Shown here: piece by piece, positions 42,051 to 51,554 of the stretch
Numbering within the stretch: the stretch's first letter is position 1
Layout of the letters: each line of letters opens with the position of its first letter
DNA from: an uncultured Flavobacteriaceae bacterium
GTDB lineage: Bacteria > Bacteroidota > Bacteroidia > Flavobacteriales > Flavobacteriaceae
Assembly: GCA_947493175.1 (NCBI GenBank)
Contig: CANLQD010000002.1
Span: 868,001-932,000, forward strand
Direction of reading: 5' to 3'
Length of the DNA stretch: 64,000 bases
Program-made: the position numbers and the translations under genes
Notes under the pieces: model-generated
Told to the model about the DNA's origin: nothing
The model's database searches: none
The model's input: only the letters and a program-made list of their open reading frames with translations

Positions 42051-44315
42051 ATGAAAAAGTTTTTGTTACTTCTTTTATTCATCACAGGACCGACCTTTAT
42101 AGCCGCCCAGGATCTTGTCTCTTACGTAAACCCATTGGTAGGGTCCGATTCGTCTTTTGACCTCTCTAACGGCAACACGTATCCGGCCATTGCGTTGCCT
42201 TGGGGTATGAATTTCTGGACACCACAGACGGCAGAGAACAAAGATGGTTGGGCCTATGCCTATGACTCCCATACCTTCAATGCCATTAAACAAACCCATC
42301 AAGCTTCTCCCTGGTTGAATGATTACGGCACCTTCTCCCTTATGCCACGAACCGGAAAAAGTGAGACCACCGAAGAAAAGCGAAAATCATTTTTTAGTCA
42401 TAAAATAGAAATATCCCAACCACATTATTATAAGGTGTATGCTGCCGATTACGACGTTTGGGCCGAAGTAACCCCTACGGAAAGAGCCGCCCGTTTTCGG
42501 TTTACTTATCCCGAGGCTGCAGATGCGCACTTGGTGATCGATGCTTTTTCTATGGGATCGCATTTGAAGATCGATGGAAAGACCATCACCGGTTATAGCC
42601 AATACAACCACGGTGGTGTTCCTGATAATTTTAGAAACTATTTTGTGCTACAGCTAGATAAGGAAATTGAAAGTTTTGAACTCTACGATGCGCATGAATT
42701 GTTACCCAATGATCCAAATGAGGCGACAGGAGAGCACATTTTAGCGGTCATTAAGTTCAAGACCCGCAAAGGGGAGGTTGTTCAAGTAAAAACGGCATCC
42801 TCATTCATTAGCTTAGAGCAGGCGCAACTGAACCTGGCCAACGAAATCGGAGCGGCTGGTTTTGAAGAAATCAAACAAAGGGGAACGGATACTTGGAATC
42901 AATGGATGGGAAGGATACAAGTAGAGGGAGGTTCCCTGAAAGAACGACAGAACTTTTATACCTCGCTTTATCGTTGTTTATTATTCCCACGTAAGTTCTA
43001 CGAAATCGATGCAGACGGAAACACGGTACACTACAGTCCGTTTAACGGAAATGTAGAAGCAGGGGTGCTCTTTACCGATAATGGTTTTTGGGATACCTTT
43101 CGGGCCATTTTTCCACTCTTCACCTTGGTATATCCCGATATGAACGCACAAATGATGCAGGGCCTCGTGAATACCTACAAGGAAAGTGGTTGGTTGCCCG
43201 AGTGGGCCAGTCCCGGTCACCGAAATGCCATGGTGGGATCGAACTCGGCCGCCATTATCGCGGATTCTTACGTAAAGGGCATACGGGGGTACGATATTGA
43301 TACGTTGTACGAAGCCATTCTCAAAAACTCCGAGAACGAAGGGCCGCTAGCCTCCGTAGGTCGTCTGGGAGTCGACTACTATAATGATTTGGGCTATGTA
43401 CCATACGATGTTGATATTCGGGAAAATGCTGCGCGTTCACTTGAGTATTCTTTTGACGATTTTTGCATCTACCGACTGGCTTCCTTGCTTAACAGGCCCA
43501 AAAAAGAAATCAAGCGGTTTCGCCGACGGGCCGATAACTATCAAAAATTGTTCGATGCCAGCAGTAATTTTATGAGAGGCAAGAATAAAGATGGTACCTT
43601 TCAATCACCTTTCAACCCTGTAAAGTGGGGCGATGCATTTACCGAAGGAAATGCCTGGCACTATACCTGGTCGGTTTTTCAAGATGTACAGGGCCTTATC
43701 AACTTGATGGGAGGCAACCAAGCTTTCAATGATAAATTGGATGCTGTTTTTACCACCGCCCCGGATTTTGATTTTAGTTATTACGGTTTTCAAATTCATG
43801 AAATTACCGAGATGCTGATTGCCGGTATGGGGCAGTATGCACATGGAAACCAGCCCATACAGCATGCGATCTATCTGTACAATTATTCGGGTCAACCATG
43901 GAAAGCACAACAACGGGTACGCGAGGTTATGAACAAACTTTACCTTCCTACCCCGGACGGGCTTTGCGGTGATGAGGATAACGGACAAACTTCTGCTTGG
44001 TACGTGTTTTCGGCCATGGGAATATATCCCGTTACATCGGCGAGCAATGAATATGTATTGGGTTCACCCCTATTCGATAAGATTAGCATACATTTTGAAA
44101 ATGGAAAATCGTTCACCATTCATAATGAGAACAATACTCCACAAAATGTGTACATTCAAAAGGCAAGCCTGAACGGAACCGACTACAGTAAGAATTTCAT
44201 AAAACACGCAACCCTGCGGGAGGGTGGAAAATTAGAATTTGAAATGGGCAATGTCCCTAACAAACAACGAGGAACCGAAAGCGGAGATAAACCGTATTCT
44301 CTAGGTAACAACTAA
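42051..44315 (+). CDS. GH92 exo-alpha-mannosidase
   Basis: A 754-residue protein with a Sec signal (FIAAQDL). Full-length GH92: an N-terminal beta-sandwich (about 20-250, YVNPLVGSDSSFDLSNGNTYPAIALPWGM) and an (alpha/alpha)6 catalytic domain. The latter contains FTDNGFWDTFRAIFPL, GSNSAAIIADSYVKG and CGDEDNGQTSAWYVFSAMGIYPV, the last holding the calcium- and base-linked acidic residues. Known GH92 enzymes are calcium-dependent inverting alpha-mannosidases. It is probably periplasmic. Its place between GH1 and a Nif3-like gene ties the locus to mannose-containing glycans. Confidence 0.94.
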   Translation: MKKFLLLLLFITGPTFIAAQDLVSYVNPLVGSDSSFDLSNGNTYPAIALPWGMNFWTPQTAENKDGWAYAYDSHTFNAIKQTHQASPWLNDYGTFSLMPRTGKSETTEEKRKSFFSHKIEISQPHYYKVYAADYDVWAEVTPTERAARFRFTYPEAADAHLVIDAFSMGSHLKIDGKTITGYSQYNHGGVPDNFRNYFVLQLDKEIESFELYDAHELLPNDPNEATGEHILAVIKFKTRKGEVVQVKTASSFISLEQAQLNLANEIGAAGFEEIKQRGTDTWNQWMGRIQVEGGSLKERQNFYTSLYRCLLFPRKFYEIDADGNTVHYSPFNGNVEAGVLFTDNGFWDTFRAIFPLFTLVYPDMNAQMMQGLVNTYKESGWLPEWASPGHRNAMVGSNSAAIIADSYVKGIRGYDIDTLYEAILKNSENEGPLASVGRLGVDYYNDLGYVPYDVDIRENAARSLEYSFDDFCIYRLASLLNRPKKEIKRFRRRADNYQKLFDASSNFMRGKNKDGTFQSPFNPVKWGDAFTEGNAWHYTWSVFQDVQGLINLMGGNQAFNDKLDAVFTTAPDFDFSYYGFQIHEITEMLIAGMGQYAHGNQPIQHAIYLYNYSGQPWKAQQRVREVMNKLYLPTPDGLCGDEDNGQTSAWYVFSAMGIYPVTSASNEYVLGSPLFDKISIHFENGKSFTIHNENNTPQNVYIQKASLNGTDYSKNFIKHATLREGGKLEFEMGNVPNKQRGTESGDKPYSLGNN

Positions 44316-44325
44316 ATAACAAGCT

Positions 44326-45231
44326 ATGTATCGGAGGGATTTTATGTATAAAACTTCACTTGCTTCCATATCACTTTCCATGATGCCTACAGCAAAGTTT
44401 ACCAAGCCTGTGATTACGGCTCAAGATTTACAAGATTACTTACGGAATATACTCGAAGTACCCGAACCCTCGGTAGACAGAATCATCATCGGGGACCCCA
44501 GCACCAAGATCAAAAAGGTGGCCACCTTGTGGACGCCCTACTTAAAAAGTCTTGAAAAGGCCGTTGAAGAAGGTGTGAATGTAATCGTCGCGCACGAACC
44601 AACTTTTTATACCCACTGGGACCTAGACCAACAAGACCGGGATTTTTATACCGCACCCGAGGCCGGAAAACAATTATATCTAGATGCCATTAAGAAGAAA
44701 AAGGAATTCATCGAAAAACACGGCCTTGTTGTTATTAGGTGCCATGATGTTACCGATGCACTTCAAAAAATAGGGGTACCCTTCGGTTTAGGACAAGCTT
44801 TGGGGTATGATCGTGAACAACTTGTATCATCCAAGAAATATTTCAACGTTTATGAAATAGAAAGGAAAAAAGCCTCGGAAGTAGCAAGAGACATCGCAAA
44901 AGCCTTAAAAGCGCTCAATCAACCTGGAGTAGGTTTTTACGGTGATCCCGATTACCAAGTAGAACGGGTGGGCCTTGGCACAGGTTACATCTGTGATCAT
45001 CAGTTGTATGCCGAACTAAAACCCGACCTATGTATTATGATCAACGATACCTTCCGAACATGGATACATGGGGAGTTTGCCACGGATACCGGTAAACCCT
45101 TTGTAATCATCGACCATGGTACGGCAGAGGAAATGGCCATGAAGTTATTAAACGATTATTTATCAGAGCGTATTCCCCGGATAACGTTCATAAATTTCAA
45201 ACAAGGATGCGGATATCAATGGATAGACTAG
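44326..45231 (+). CDS. Nif3-like (DUF34) metal-binding protein, probably exported
   Basis: A 301-residue protein with an N-terminal twin-arginine-like signal (YRRDFMYKTSLASISL). The body matches the Nif3/DUF34 family: VNVIVAHEPTFYTHWD with metal His and Asp, and VIIDHGTAEEMAMK near the C-terminus. The family makes ring-shaped metal-binding oligomers of unclear activity, nearly always cytoplasmic, so the export signal is unusual. The gene starts ten bases after GH92 and its last 25 bases overlap an in-frame-open region of the sulfatase gene. A hydrolase role on small sugar-derived products is a guess. Confidence 0.8.
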   Translation: MYRRDFMYKTSLASISLSMMPTAKFTKPVITAQDLQDYLRNILEVPEPSVDRIIIGDPSTKIKKVATLWTPYLKSLEKAVEEGVNVIVAHEPTFYTHWDLDQQDRDFYTAPEAGKQLYLDAIKKKKEFIEKHGLVVIRCHDVTDALQKIGVPFGLGQALGYDREQLVSSKKYFNVYEIERKKASEVARDIAKALKALNQPGVGFYGDPDYQVERVGLGTGYICDHQLYAELKPDLCIMINDTFRTWIHGEFATDTGKPFVIIDHGTAEEMAMKLLNDYLSERIPRITFINFKQGCGYQWID

Positions 45232-47018
45232 TGCAAAAAAAATGGGTTTTCTTTATCAGTACCTTGGTCGTAACCTTTGCGTGCAAGGAAATCAAAACCA
45301 ATGCGACAACGGAGTCCGAACAAAAAAGACCTCCGAACATCGTCATCATTATGGCCGATGATCAGGGATGGGGCGACCTGAGTTATCATGGCAACAACAA
45401 TCTTAATACCCCGAATATCGACTCTTTGGCCCTAAACGGGGTTTCATTCGAACATTTTTTTGTGCAACCTGTATGCTCGCCTACCCGCGCCGAACTTCTT
45501 ACCGGAAGACATTATCCAAGAACAGGTGTACATTGGGTTTCAGAAGGTGGGGAACGTATGAATCCCGAGGAACGAACCTTGGCCGAAATTTTAAAGGAAA
45601 GTGGATACAAAACGGGTGCCTTTGGGAAGTGGCATAATGGAATGCAACCCCCATATCATCCGAACTCTCAGGGTTTTGACAGCTACTACGGTTTTACCTC
45701 GGGGCACTGGGGCAACTATTTTGCCCCCCTTTTAGAGCAAAACGGCAAACTAGTCAAAGGAGAAGGGTTTTTAACGGATGACCTCACGACCAAAGGATTG
45801 GAATTTATGACCGAGCACCAAAATGAACCTTTCTTTCTATACCTGCCGTTCAATACACCACATAGTCCCATGCAGGTACCCGACAGCTACTGGGCCCGCT
45901 TTGAGGGCAAAGATTTGGAGCAACGGTATCATGGGGAAGAAACCGAGGATTTGAATTTCACAAAGGCCGCTTTGGCCATGGTCGAAAATATCGATGACAA
46001 CGTCGGCCGTGTTAGTGCCAAATTAAAAGAATTGGATTTAGAAGAGAACACCATTGTCATTTACCTATCCGATAACGGCCCGAACGGTTGGCGCTATAAT
46101 GGTGGTATGCGCGGTAAAAAAGGTAGCACCGATGACGGGGGCGTTCGAAGTCCGTTTTTTATGCAATGGAAAAACGTACTACCTGCTGGAAAGAAAATAA
46201 CCCAAATCGCCAGTTCGGTCGATGTGTTACCGACACTTCTGAAACTTGTCGGAACCGAAGCCGGGGCCGGGTTAAAAATTGATGGTAAAGATGTAACGCC
46301 TCTTTTGACCAGTTCCGATGCCACTTGGGAGGATCGCTTTGTGTTTAACCACTGGAACGGGCATACCAGTGTGCGTACACAGCAATACCGTTTGGATCAT
46401 CAAGACCGTTTATACGATATGGAAAAAGACCCAGGGCAATCGACAGATATTTCGGAGACCTTCCCCCAAGTAACCGACTCTTTAAAAAATGCAAAAGCAG
46501 CCTGGTTGAAAGAAACCAACCCCTTGACCAAAGAAACCGATAATCGCCCCTTTACCTTGGGATATCTACAGGCAACTTATACACAATTGCCTGCTCGTGA
46601 CGGTATCCCGCACGGAAATATCAAAAGAAGTAATCAATATCCCAACAATACCTTTTTTACCAATTGGAAAAGTGAAAAAGATTCTATCACTTGGGATGTA
46701 GAAGTGTTGGCCGATGGGGAATTCGAAGTACGGTTGTACTATACATGCAAGGAAGATAATGATGGGGTCGGACTCATACTTAGTCATGGGCATAGCTTGT
46801 TGGCAACCCGATTACGGGAAACGCATGATCCCCCACTGACTGGTATGGAAAATGATCGTGTACCACGTATGGAATCTTACGTCAAAGACTTTAAAGCGTT
46901 TAAAATGGGAACGATTCCTTTGACAAAAGGGCGTTCACAGATGACACTAAAAGCGATGGCTTTTTCCGGGAAAGAGGCTATTGATATACGTTTGCTGCAG
47001 TTCAAGAAGGTTAGGTGA
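45219..47018 (+). CDS. Sulfatase (family S1, arylsulfatase type) lipoprotein
   Basis: I take the ATG at 45219 (MDRLVQKKWVFF), giving 599 residues with a lipoprotein signal (VTFAC); an ATG at 45207 is also possible. The formylglycine motif CSPTR is at about Cys86 (PVCSPTRAELLTGR). NIVIIMADDQGWGDLSYHG and TGAFGKWHNG give metal and substrate residues, and YLSDNGPNGWRYNGGMRGKKG the C-terminal metal site. A beta-rich C-terminal module (about 470-599, WDVEVLADGEFEVRLYYTCK) follows. It overlaps the Nif3 gene start-to-stop and is overlapped by the GT39 gene. It should desulfate glycans in the periplasm. Confidence 0.9.
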   Translation: MDRLVQKKWVFFISTLVVTFACKEIKTNATTESEQKRPPNIVIIMADDQGWGDLSYHGNNNLNTPNIDSLALNGVSFEHFFVQPVCSPTRAELLTGRHYPRTGVHWVSEGGERMNPEERTLAEILKESGYKTGAFGKWHNGMQPPYHPNSQGFDSYYGFTSGHWGNYFAPLLEQNGKLVKGEGFLTDDLTTKGLEFMTEHQNEPFFLYLPFNTPHSPMQVPDSYWARFEGKDLEQRYHGEETEDLNFTKAALAMVENIDDNVGRVSAKLKELDLEENTIVIYLSDNGPNGWRYNGGMRGKKGSTDDGGVRSPFFMQWKNVLPAGKKITQIASSVDVLPTLLKLVGTEAGAGLKIDGKDVTPLLTSSDATWEDRFVFNHWNGHTSVRTQQYRLDHQDRLYDMEKDPGQSTDISETFPQVTDSLKNAKAAWLKETNPLTKETDNRPFTLGYLQATYTQLPARDGIPHGNIKRSNQYPNNTFFTNWKSEKDSITWDVEVLADGEFEVRLYYTCKEDNDGVGLILSHGHSLLATRLRETHDPPLTGMENDRVPRMESYVKDFKAFKMGTIPLTKGRSQMTLKAMAFSGKEAIDIRLLQFKKVR

Positions 47019-48553
47019 TGACAAAGAGAAGGCTTCCATTTCTGGGCATTCCCCTTTCGATAACGGTCTTGGCTATTTTAAATATTCTCGTTCATCTCCT
47101 TTTTTCAGATACCTTAGGCTACCACCGAGATGAACTACTTTACTTTTCTTTGGGCCTTCATCCCGATTTTGGTTACGCCACCGTTCCTCCCATAATTGGT
47201 TGGTTGGCAGCATTAATGCAGTTCTTGTTTGGTTACTCGGTATTTGCCGTAAAGCTTTTCCCAGCTTTGCTAAGTGGTGTTTTGGTATGGGTTTCGGCCC
47301 TTATCGCCAAAGAATTGGGAGGTAAATCATATGCACAATTACTTACTGCAATCGGCATCATCGTAATGCCGGTGTCGTTAAGGGCATTTCATCTTTTTCA
47401 ACCCGTTCCTATCGATTTGGTACTGTGGACCCTCATTTTCTATTACGTACTACGATATATAAATACGAGGCAAGATACCTACCTCATTATCTTGGGAGGA
47501 CTGTCGGGTTTGGCGATGCTCAATAAATATCTCATCGCCCTTTTGGTATTTGCGCTACTGGTATCCATCATTTTAACAAAGCACAGAATCGTTTTCAGTA
47601 AAGGGGCATTTTATAAGGGTTTGGCTCTTGGACTTCTGATTTTTCTACCCAACCTTATATGGCAATTAGCAAAGGGGTTACCGGTTATCAACCATATGAG
47701 GGAACTGGAGGCCACACAACTGGTCAATGTGGATCGTTTTGTTTTTCTCATCGATCAATTGACCATGACTTTTGCCGCAAGTACGTTGATGGTTATTGGC
47801 TTACTTTATTTTGCAAGCAAGAAAGAATATCGAATATTTGCCTATGTAACTTTGGTCGTGGTAACGACCCTTCTTGTTTTAAGAGGAAAAAGCTACTATA
47901 CCATTGGCGTCATACCTTTACTGGTTGCTGGCGGCGCAGTCGCCTTTGAGGAATATATCTCAAAACGATGGCTTCGTTGGGTATTCCCCATCCTTCTTGT
48001 ACTGATTACCCTTCCTATTGTACCTTTTGGCATTCCCATATATGGTCAAGACGGAATGATTGAATATTTCAAGAATTTGGAAGAAAACCACGGTTTGCTT
48101 TTAGGTCGCAGATTTGAAGACGGAAGTATTCACTCCCTTCCTCAGGACTATGCCGACCAATTGGGTTGGGAAGAACTTGCGAATATCGTGCATATCGCAT
48201 ACCGGCAAATTCCGGAAAAAGACAAAAGCGCTATTTACTGTGAGAATTATGGCCAGGCTGCCGCTGTCGCAGTAATCGGCAATGCGTACCGGTTGCCACA
48301 GCCTCTCAGCTTTAATGAGAGTTTCAGCTATTGGGTTCCAAAAACGTTCGATCCCGATATCGTGTATTTTATTTACGTAAATGACGAACTTGGTGAAGAT
48401 GTTGCCGAACTTTTTCAAGAAATAAAGGTTGTAGGCCAAGTATCCAATATACACGCCAGGGAATACGGAACTACAGTGTACCTATGTTCCAATCCCAAAA
48501 GTAGCTTTAATACATTTTGGAAAAACGTCTTAACCCGCGTAGGAATCGAATAA
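47015..48553 (+). CDS. GT39-like (PMT_2/ArnT-type) membrane glycosyltransferase
   Basis: A 512-residue polytopic protein with about ten membrane helices. The first loop has GYHRDELLYFSLG with the Asp-Glu of GT-C enzymes, followed by GYATVPPIIGWLAAL. HLFQPVPIDLVLWTLIFYYV and LAMLNKYLIALL follow the PMT_2 pattern. The C-terminal 150 residues are a periplasmic domain. Such enzymes move a sugar from a polyprenyl phosphate to lipid or protein acceptors in the periplasm. Its start overlaps the sulfatase stop, so it is translated from the glycan operon. A glycosyltransferase in a degradative locus is unusual. Confidence 0.85.
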   Translation: MMTKRRLPFLGIPLSITVLAILNILVHLLFSDTLGYHRDELLYFSLGLHPDFGYATVPPIIGWLAALMQFLFGYSVFAVKLFPALLSGVLVWVSALIAKELGGKSYAQLLTAIGIIVMPVSLRAFHLFQPVPIDLVLWTLIFYYVLRYINTRQDTYLIILGGLSGLAMLNKYLIALLVFALLVSIILTKHRIVFSKGAFYKGLALGLLIFLPNLIWQLAKGLPVINHMRELEATQLVNVDRFVFLIDQLTMTFAASTLMVIGLLYFASKKEYRIFAYVTLVVVTTLLVLRGKSYYTIGVIPLLVAGGAVAFEEYISKRWLRWVFPILLVLITLPIVPFGIPIYGQDGMIEYFKNLEENHGLLLGRRFEDGSIHSLPQDYADQLGWEELANIVHIAYRQIPEKDKSAIYCENYGQAAAVAVIGNAYRLPQPLSFNESFSYWVPKTFDPDIVYFIYVNDELGEDVAELFQEIKVVGQVSNIHAREYGTTVYLCSNPKSSFNTFWKNVLTRVGIE

Positions 48554-48620
48554 TCTCTTTTGATGTTTAAAACTAGATAGCACCAGCTACCCCTAAATAG
48601 AAAAAACAACAACCCTATCG

Positions 48621-49640
48621 ATGACCAAGCGCACACGTAGACTATTGCAAAAACTAAGGGAAATACCAAAGAAAGGGTATGCCTTCGGCCATCAGGATGC
48701 CTTGGCCTACGGCATCGATTGGAAAAACAACGGGAACGAATTTAAAAGCGATGTAGCACTTGTTTGCAGAGATCATCCCGCGGTATTCGGTTTTGAGTTG
48801 GGAAATCTGGAGAAAGGGCTTCCTGATAGTATCGATGGTGTAAACTTCAAGGTGATGCGAAAGCTCGTTCAAAAAGCGTATCAAAAAGGGGGGATCATTA
48901 CCTTCAGTTGGCATCCCGACAATCCGGTATCTGGAAAGAATGCTTGGGATACGACCAAAGCGGTCCACACCCTGTTGCCTAAGGGTGACCTGTATGGTCA
49001 GTTTTATGAATGGGTGCGGAATCTTGGACATTTCTTTCGGAGTTTAAAGGATAAGAAGGGCAGGCGTATTCCTGTCATCTTCCGTCCGTTTCACGAAATG
49101 AACGGCAGCTGGTTTTGGTGGGGAAAAGGCCATTGCAAACCCGAGGATTTTGTCAGCCTCTGGCATGAAACGCTTAAGTTGCTCACCGAAGAATTTAAAG
49201 TACGGAATCTTTTATATTGCTACTCTCCCAATCTGCTATTACGAAAGAAAGACTATTTAAAATACTATCCAGGAGATTCTCATGTAGATGTATTGGGCAT
49301 TGATGTATATCAGCATCTTACGGCCAGACTTTTTATACGACATTTAAAAAAAGACCTTGCACTGCTCAAAAAAATTGCCACCGACAAAAACAAGCCCTTC
49401 GCACTCACCGAGACAGGACTTGAAAAAATTGGCAAAAAGAAGTGGTTTACTAACGTGCTTCATCCCCTACTTGTCGATTCTGGAATCACCTATGCACTTG
49501 TCTGGAGAAATGATCATCCCAATCATCATTATGCGCCTTATCCCGGCCATGCTATTTGCGAAGATTTCATAGCATACGCAGAAAATCCCCAAGTGCTTTT
49601 TTTAAAGGATGTGAAAAAACTGAAATACAAAGCTAAATAG
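48621..49640 (+). CDS. GH26 beta-mannanase
   Basis: A 339-residue GH26 enzyme. KKGYAFGHQDALAYGIDW is the family N-terminal motif. The acid/base Glu159 lies in FRPFHEMNGSWFWWG and the nucleophile Glu264 in LTETGLEK; WRNDHPNHHYAPYPGH forms the C-terminal part of the cleft. There is no signal peptide or lipobox, so as read it would stay in the cytoplasm; GH26 mannanases are usually exported. It is the last plus-strand gene, 67 bases after the GT39 gene. It supports a beta-mannan component in the locus substrate. Confidence 0.92.
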   Translation: MTKRTRRLLQKLREIPKKGYAFGHQDALAYGIDWKNNGNEFKSDVALVCRDHPAVFGFELGNLEKGLPDSIDGVNFKVMRKLVQKAYQKGGIITFSWHPDNPVSGKNAWDTTKAVHTLLPKGDLYGQFYEWVRNLGHFFRSLKDKKGRRIPVIFRPFHEMNGSWFWWGKGHCKPEDFVSLWHETLKLLTEEFKVRNLLYCYSPNLLLRKKDYLKYYPGDSHVDVLGIDVYQHLTARLFIRHLKKDLALLKKIATDKNKPFALTETGLEKIGKKKWFTNVLHPLLVDSGITYALVWRNDHPNHHYAPYPGHAICEDFIAYAENPQVLFLKDVKKLKYKAK

Positions 49641-49752
49641 TTACTGTACGGTCAATGAGCTCATCTTGATTTGTTATTTGGACCCGAGAACGATGGCTCT
49701 TGCGGGGTGCAAAATGCCAAATTCGTAGGTAGAAGAACAACTCAAGACAAGT

Positions 49753-51423
49753 TCAATTCTTGATCATGTGAAGATGTGCATCGCTCCCGGTCATTTGCCA
49801 ATGTCCCAAGGATATCGGAATATTTCCTATAGCATTCAATGAATCGAAGAAATCCCTTAGCTTAAAAAGGACGTTTTCAGCTTCCCGTTTTTTGGCAAAC
49901 TCGGCCATAGCCTCTTTCAGCAGATATTTCCCTGTGATATAACTGGTACCGTAACCCGGTTGCCGCAAGTACAGATGCTGTTCAAAAATCAACAGTTCTT
50001 TTTCGGTTTTCATCCATCCTCGAGGCGTGTATTCGGAATGAATACCTCCAGCCTCCGCCATCGTCATCTCGTTGGCATGTGCATAAAGGGAGCCAAGCCC
50101 CCTAGCCGCTCTTTGGGCCATCATAATATAAACAATTTCCCGGGAACGTGGGCTTTCATCGTACAATCCCGCCTGCATAAACAATTCTTCTACCGCGGTT
50201 GCGGTTCCTTCATTACGGGAATCAAAAATATTGTACAATAATGGCCCTCTTCGTATTTCGCTCGTATGCGGTTCCGTATCCATCCGTGCCAATTCGAACC
50301 AGTGATAAAAATGAGAAAACAGCGGTCGAGGGTCATAGTGGGCGGTTATCCAGAAAAAGTTTCTTTTTTCCTCCGGTACGAACTGCCCCAAATGTTCCTG
50401 CAATGCGGTCTCAAAATAAGGTTTCACCGTTACAATTTCCTTTTCCTTTAAAAAAAACAATAAGCTTTCGGCAGCCTCTTTTGCCAGTTGATCGTAGCTT
50501 TCCGGAGAATCGGCGGCAACCAATTCGGGCAAGTCTCGATTCCGATGTTCCTCTAACTTCAATCCAGACCAAGCATTGGCCAGCTCTGCTTTTAAAATGG
50601 TTACTTCTTCTTCCCAGGTCAGCGGAACCAAATGTACATTTTGCAAGTACCAGGTATAATTATCTTTTCCAATACCAGAGGGACCGGTTTTCGAATCCGA
50701 TTGTGTTTCCAACCATGCGACCAAATCCTGAGTGGATTCAATCGCAGTTTTGATAGCCCTCACCAATACTTTTTTCTTGGCGACTCCCGGTAAGTCCAGT
50801 AGCCCCTTCAGATCTTCACTCTGGGTTTTGATGTCCCGTATTCCTGCAATCCAAAGGTCACGGGCATTTCCGGTAAGATTTTGTTTCGCCTGATCATTTA
50901 AGGCAGGTATACTGCTTATTTGATTGAGAAAGCGTTCCTGCTGGTCCCTCTTCAAAGGAAAATCGTAGGTCCATACTTCCAAAGTCCCATGATTTGTAGG
51001 GCCTTCATGTGCAGGTACGTCACTCCGGGCCATCCAGACAGACTTGTAAAAAGCGGGATCTCGTTCCCAAGGCTTCAGTATCCGATGGTTAAAATCATAC
51101 CCGTTCATCTCGGCCCAAACGACCATCCAATCTACTTTTTGGGGTACCGACCATCCGACTGTGTCGATAGTCGTAAGTTTGGATTGAATTGTCTTAAAAG
51201 CAGGCCATCTTCTTTCAAAAGCAGCCCTGGTATAATCGGGGGCACCATTTAACAAAGATGGATTTTCAAAGTTGCGCCATTCTTTAAAAAGGGTTATTAA
51301 TTCCTGATAGTGATGCCTAGAACCTCTTTCTTGGGCCACTACCAAATTTTGGAATGCCAATAAAAGTACATACAGGGTGAATACAAAAGAGCTTGCTTGT
51401 TTCATATAGTGTCTTTGAAACAA
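49753..51423 (-). CDS. Secreted DUF885-like protein with altered HExxH site
   Basis: A 556-residue, mostly helical protein with a Sec signal ([10 protein letters not shown]). The overall layout fits DUF885, a zinc-carboxypeptidase-like family: N-terminal helical part, [26 protein letters not shown], and a C-terminal [22 protein letters not shown] in place of the EGWA motif. The usual HEAxPGH zinc motif is not seen; the equivalent stretch reads [15 protein letters not shown], lacking the catalytic Glu. It is convergent with the GH26 gene and stands alone. It may be catalytically inactive or use another site. Confidence 0.7.
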   Translation of the reverse strand: MFQRHYMKQASSFVFTLYVLLLAFQNLVVAQERGSRHHYQELITLFKEWRNFENPSLLNGAPDYTRAAFERRWPAFKTIQSKLTTIDTVGWSVPQKVDWMVVWAEMNGYDFNHRILKPWERDPAFYKSVWMARSDVPAHEGPTNHGTLEVWTYDFPLKRDQQERFLNQISSIPALNDQAKQNLTGNARDLWIAGIRDIKTQSEDLKGLLDLPGVAKKKVLVRAIKTAIESTQDLVAWLETQSDSKTGPSGIGKDNYTWYLQNVHLVPLTWEEEVTILKAELANAWSGLKLEEHRNRDLPELVAADSPESYDQLAKEAAESLLFFLKEKEIVTVKPYFETALQEHLGQFVPEEKRNFFWITAHYDPRPLFSHFYHWFELARMDTEPHTSEIRRGPLLYNIFDSRNEGTATAVEELFMQAGLYDESPRSREIVYIMMAQRAARGLGSLYAHANEMTMAEAGGIHSEYTPRGWMKTEKELLIFEQHLYLRQPGYGTSYITGKYLLKEAMAEFAKKREAENVLFKLRDFFDSLNAIGNIPISLGHWQMTGSDAHLHMIKN

Positions 51424-51497
51424 ACAAGATACGTAATCGCAGCAATTATTTCTTTCATTTTACCCAAGTACAAACCATATGTTTCCAACAAAAGGAA

Positions 51498-51527
51498 AAC
51501 GCTCTTTCCGTAGTTGAAAAGAGCGTT
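51498..51527 (-). terminator. Rho-independent terminator after the M56 gene
   Basis: Stem AACGCTCTTT/AAAGAGCGTT, followed on the minus strand by TTTTCCTTTT. It lies 28 bases past the stop of the M56-ankyrin gene. Confidence 0.75.
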
Positions 51528-51554
51528 GTCGCTAGGTGTTACAAAATGAACCAA

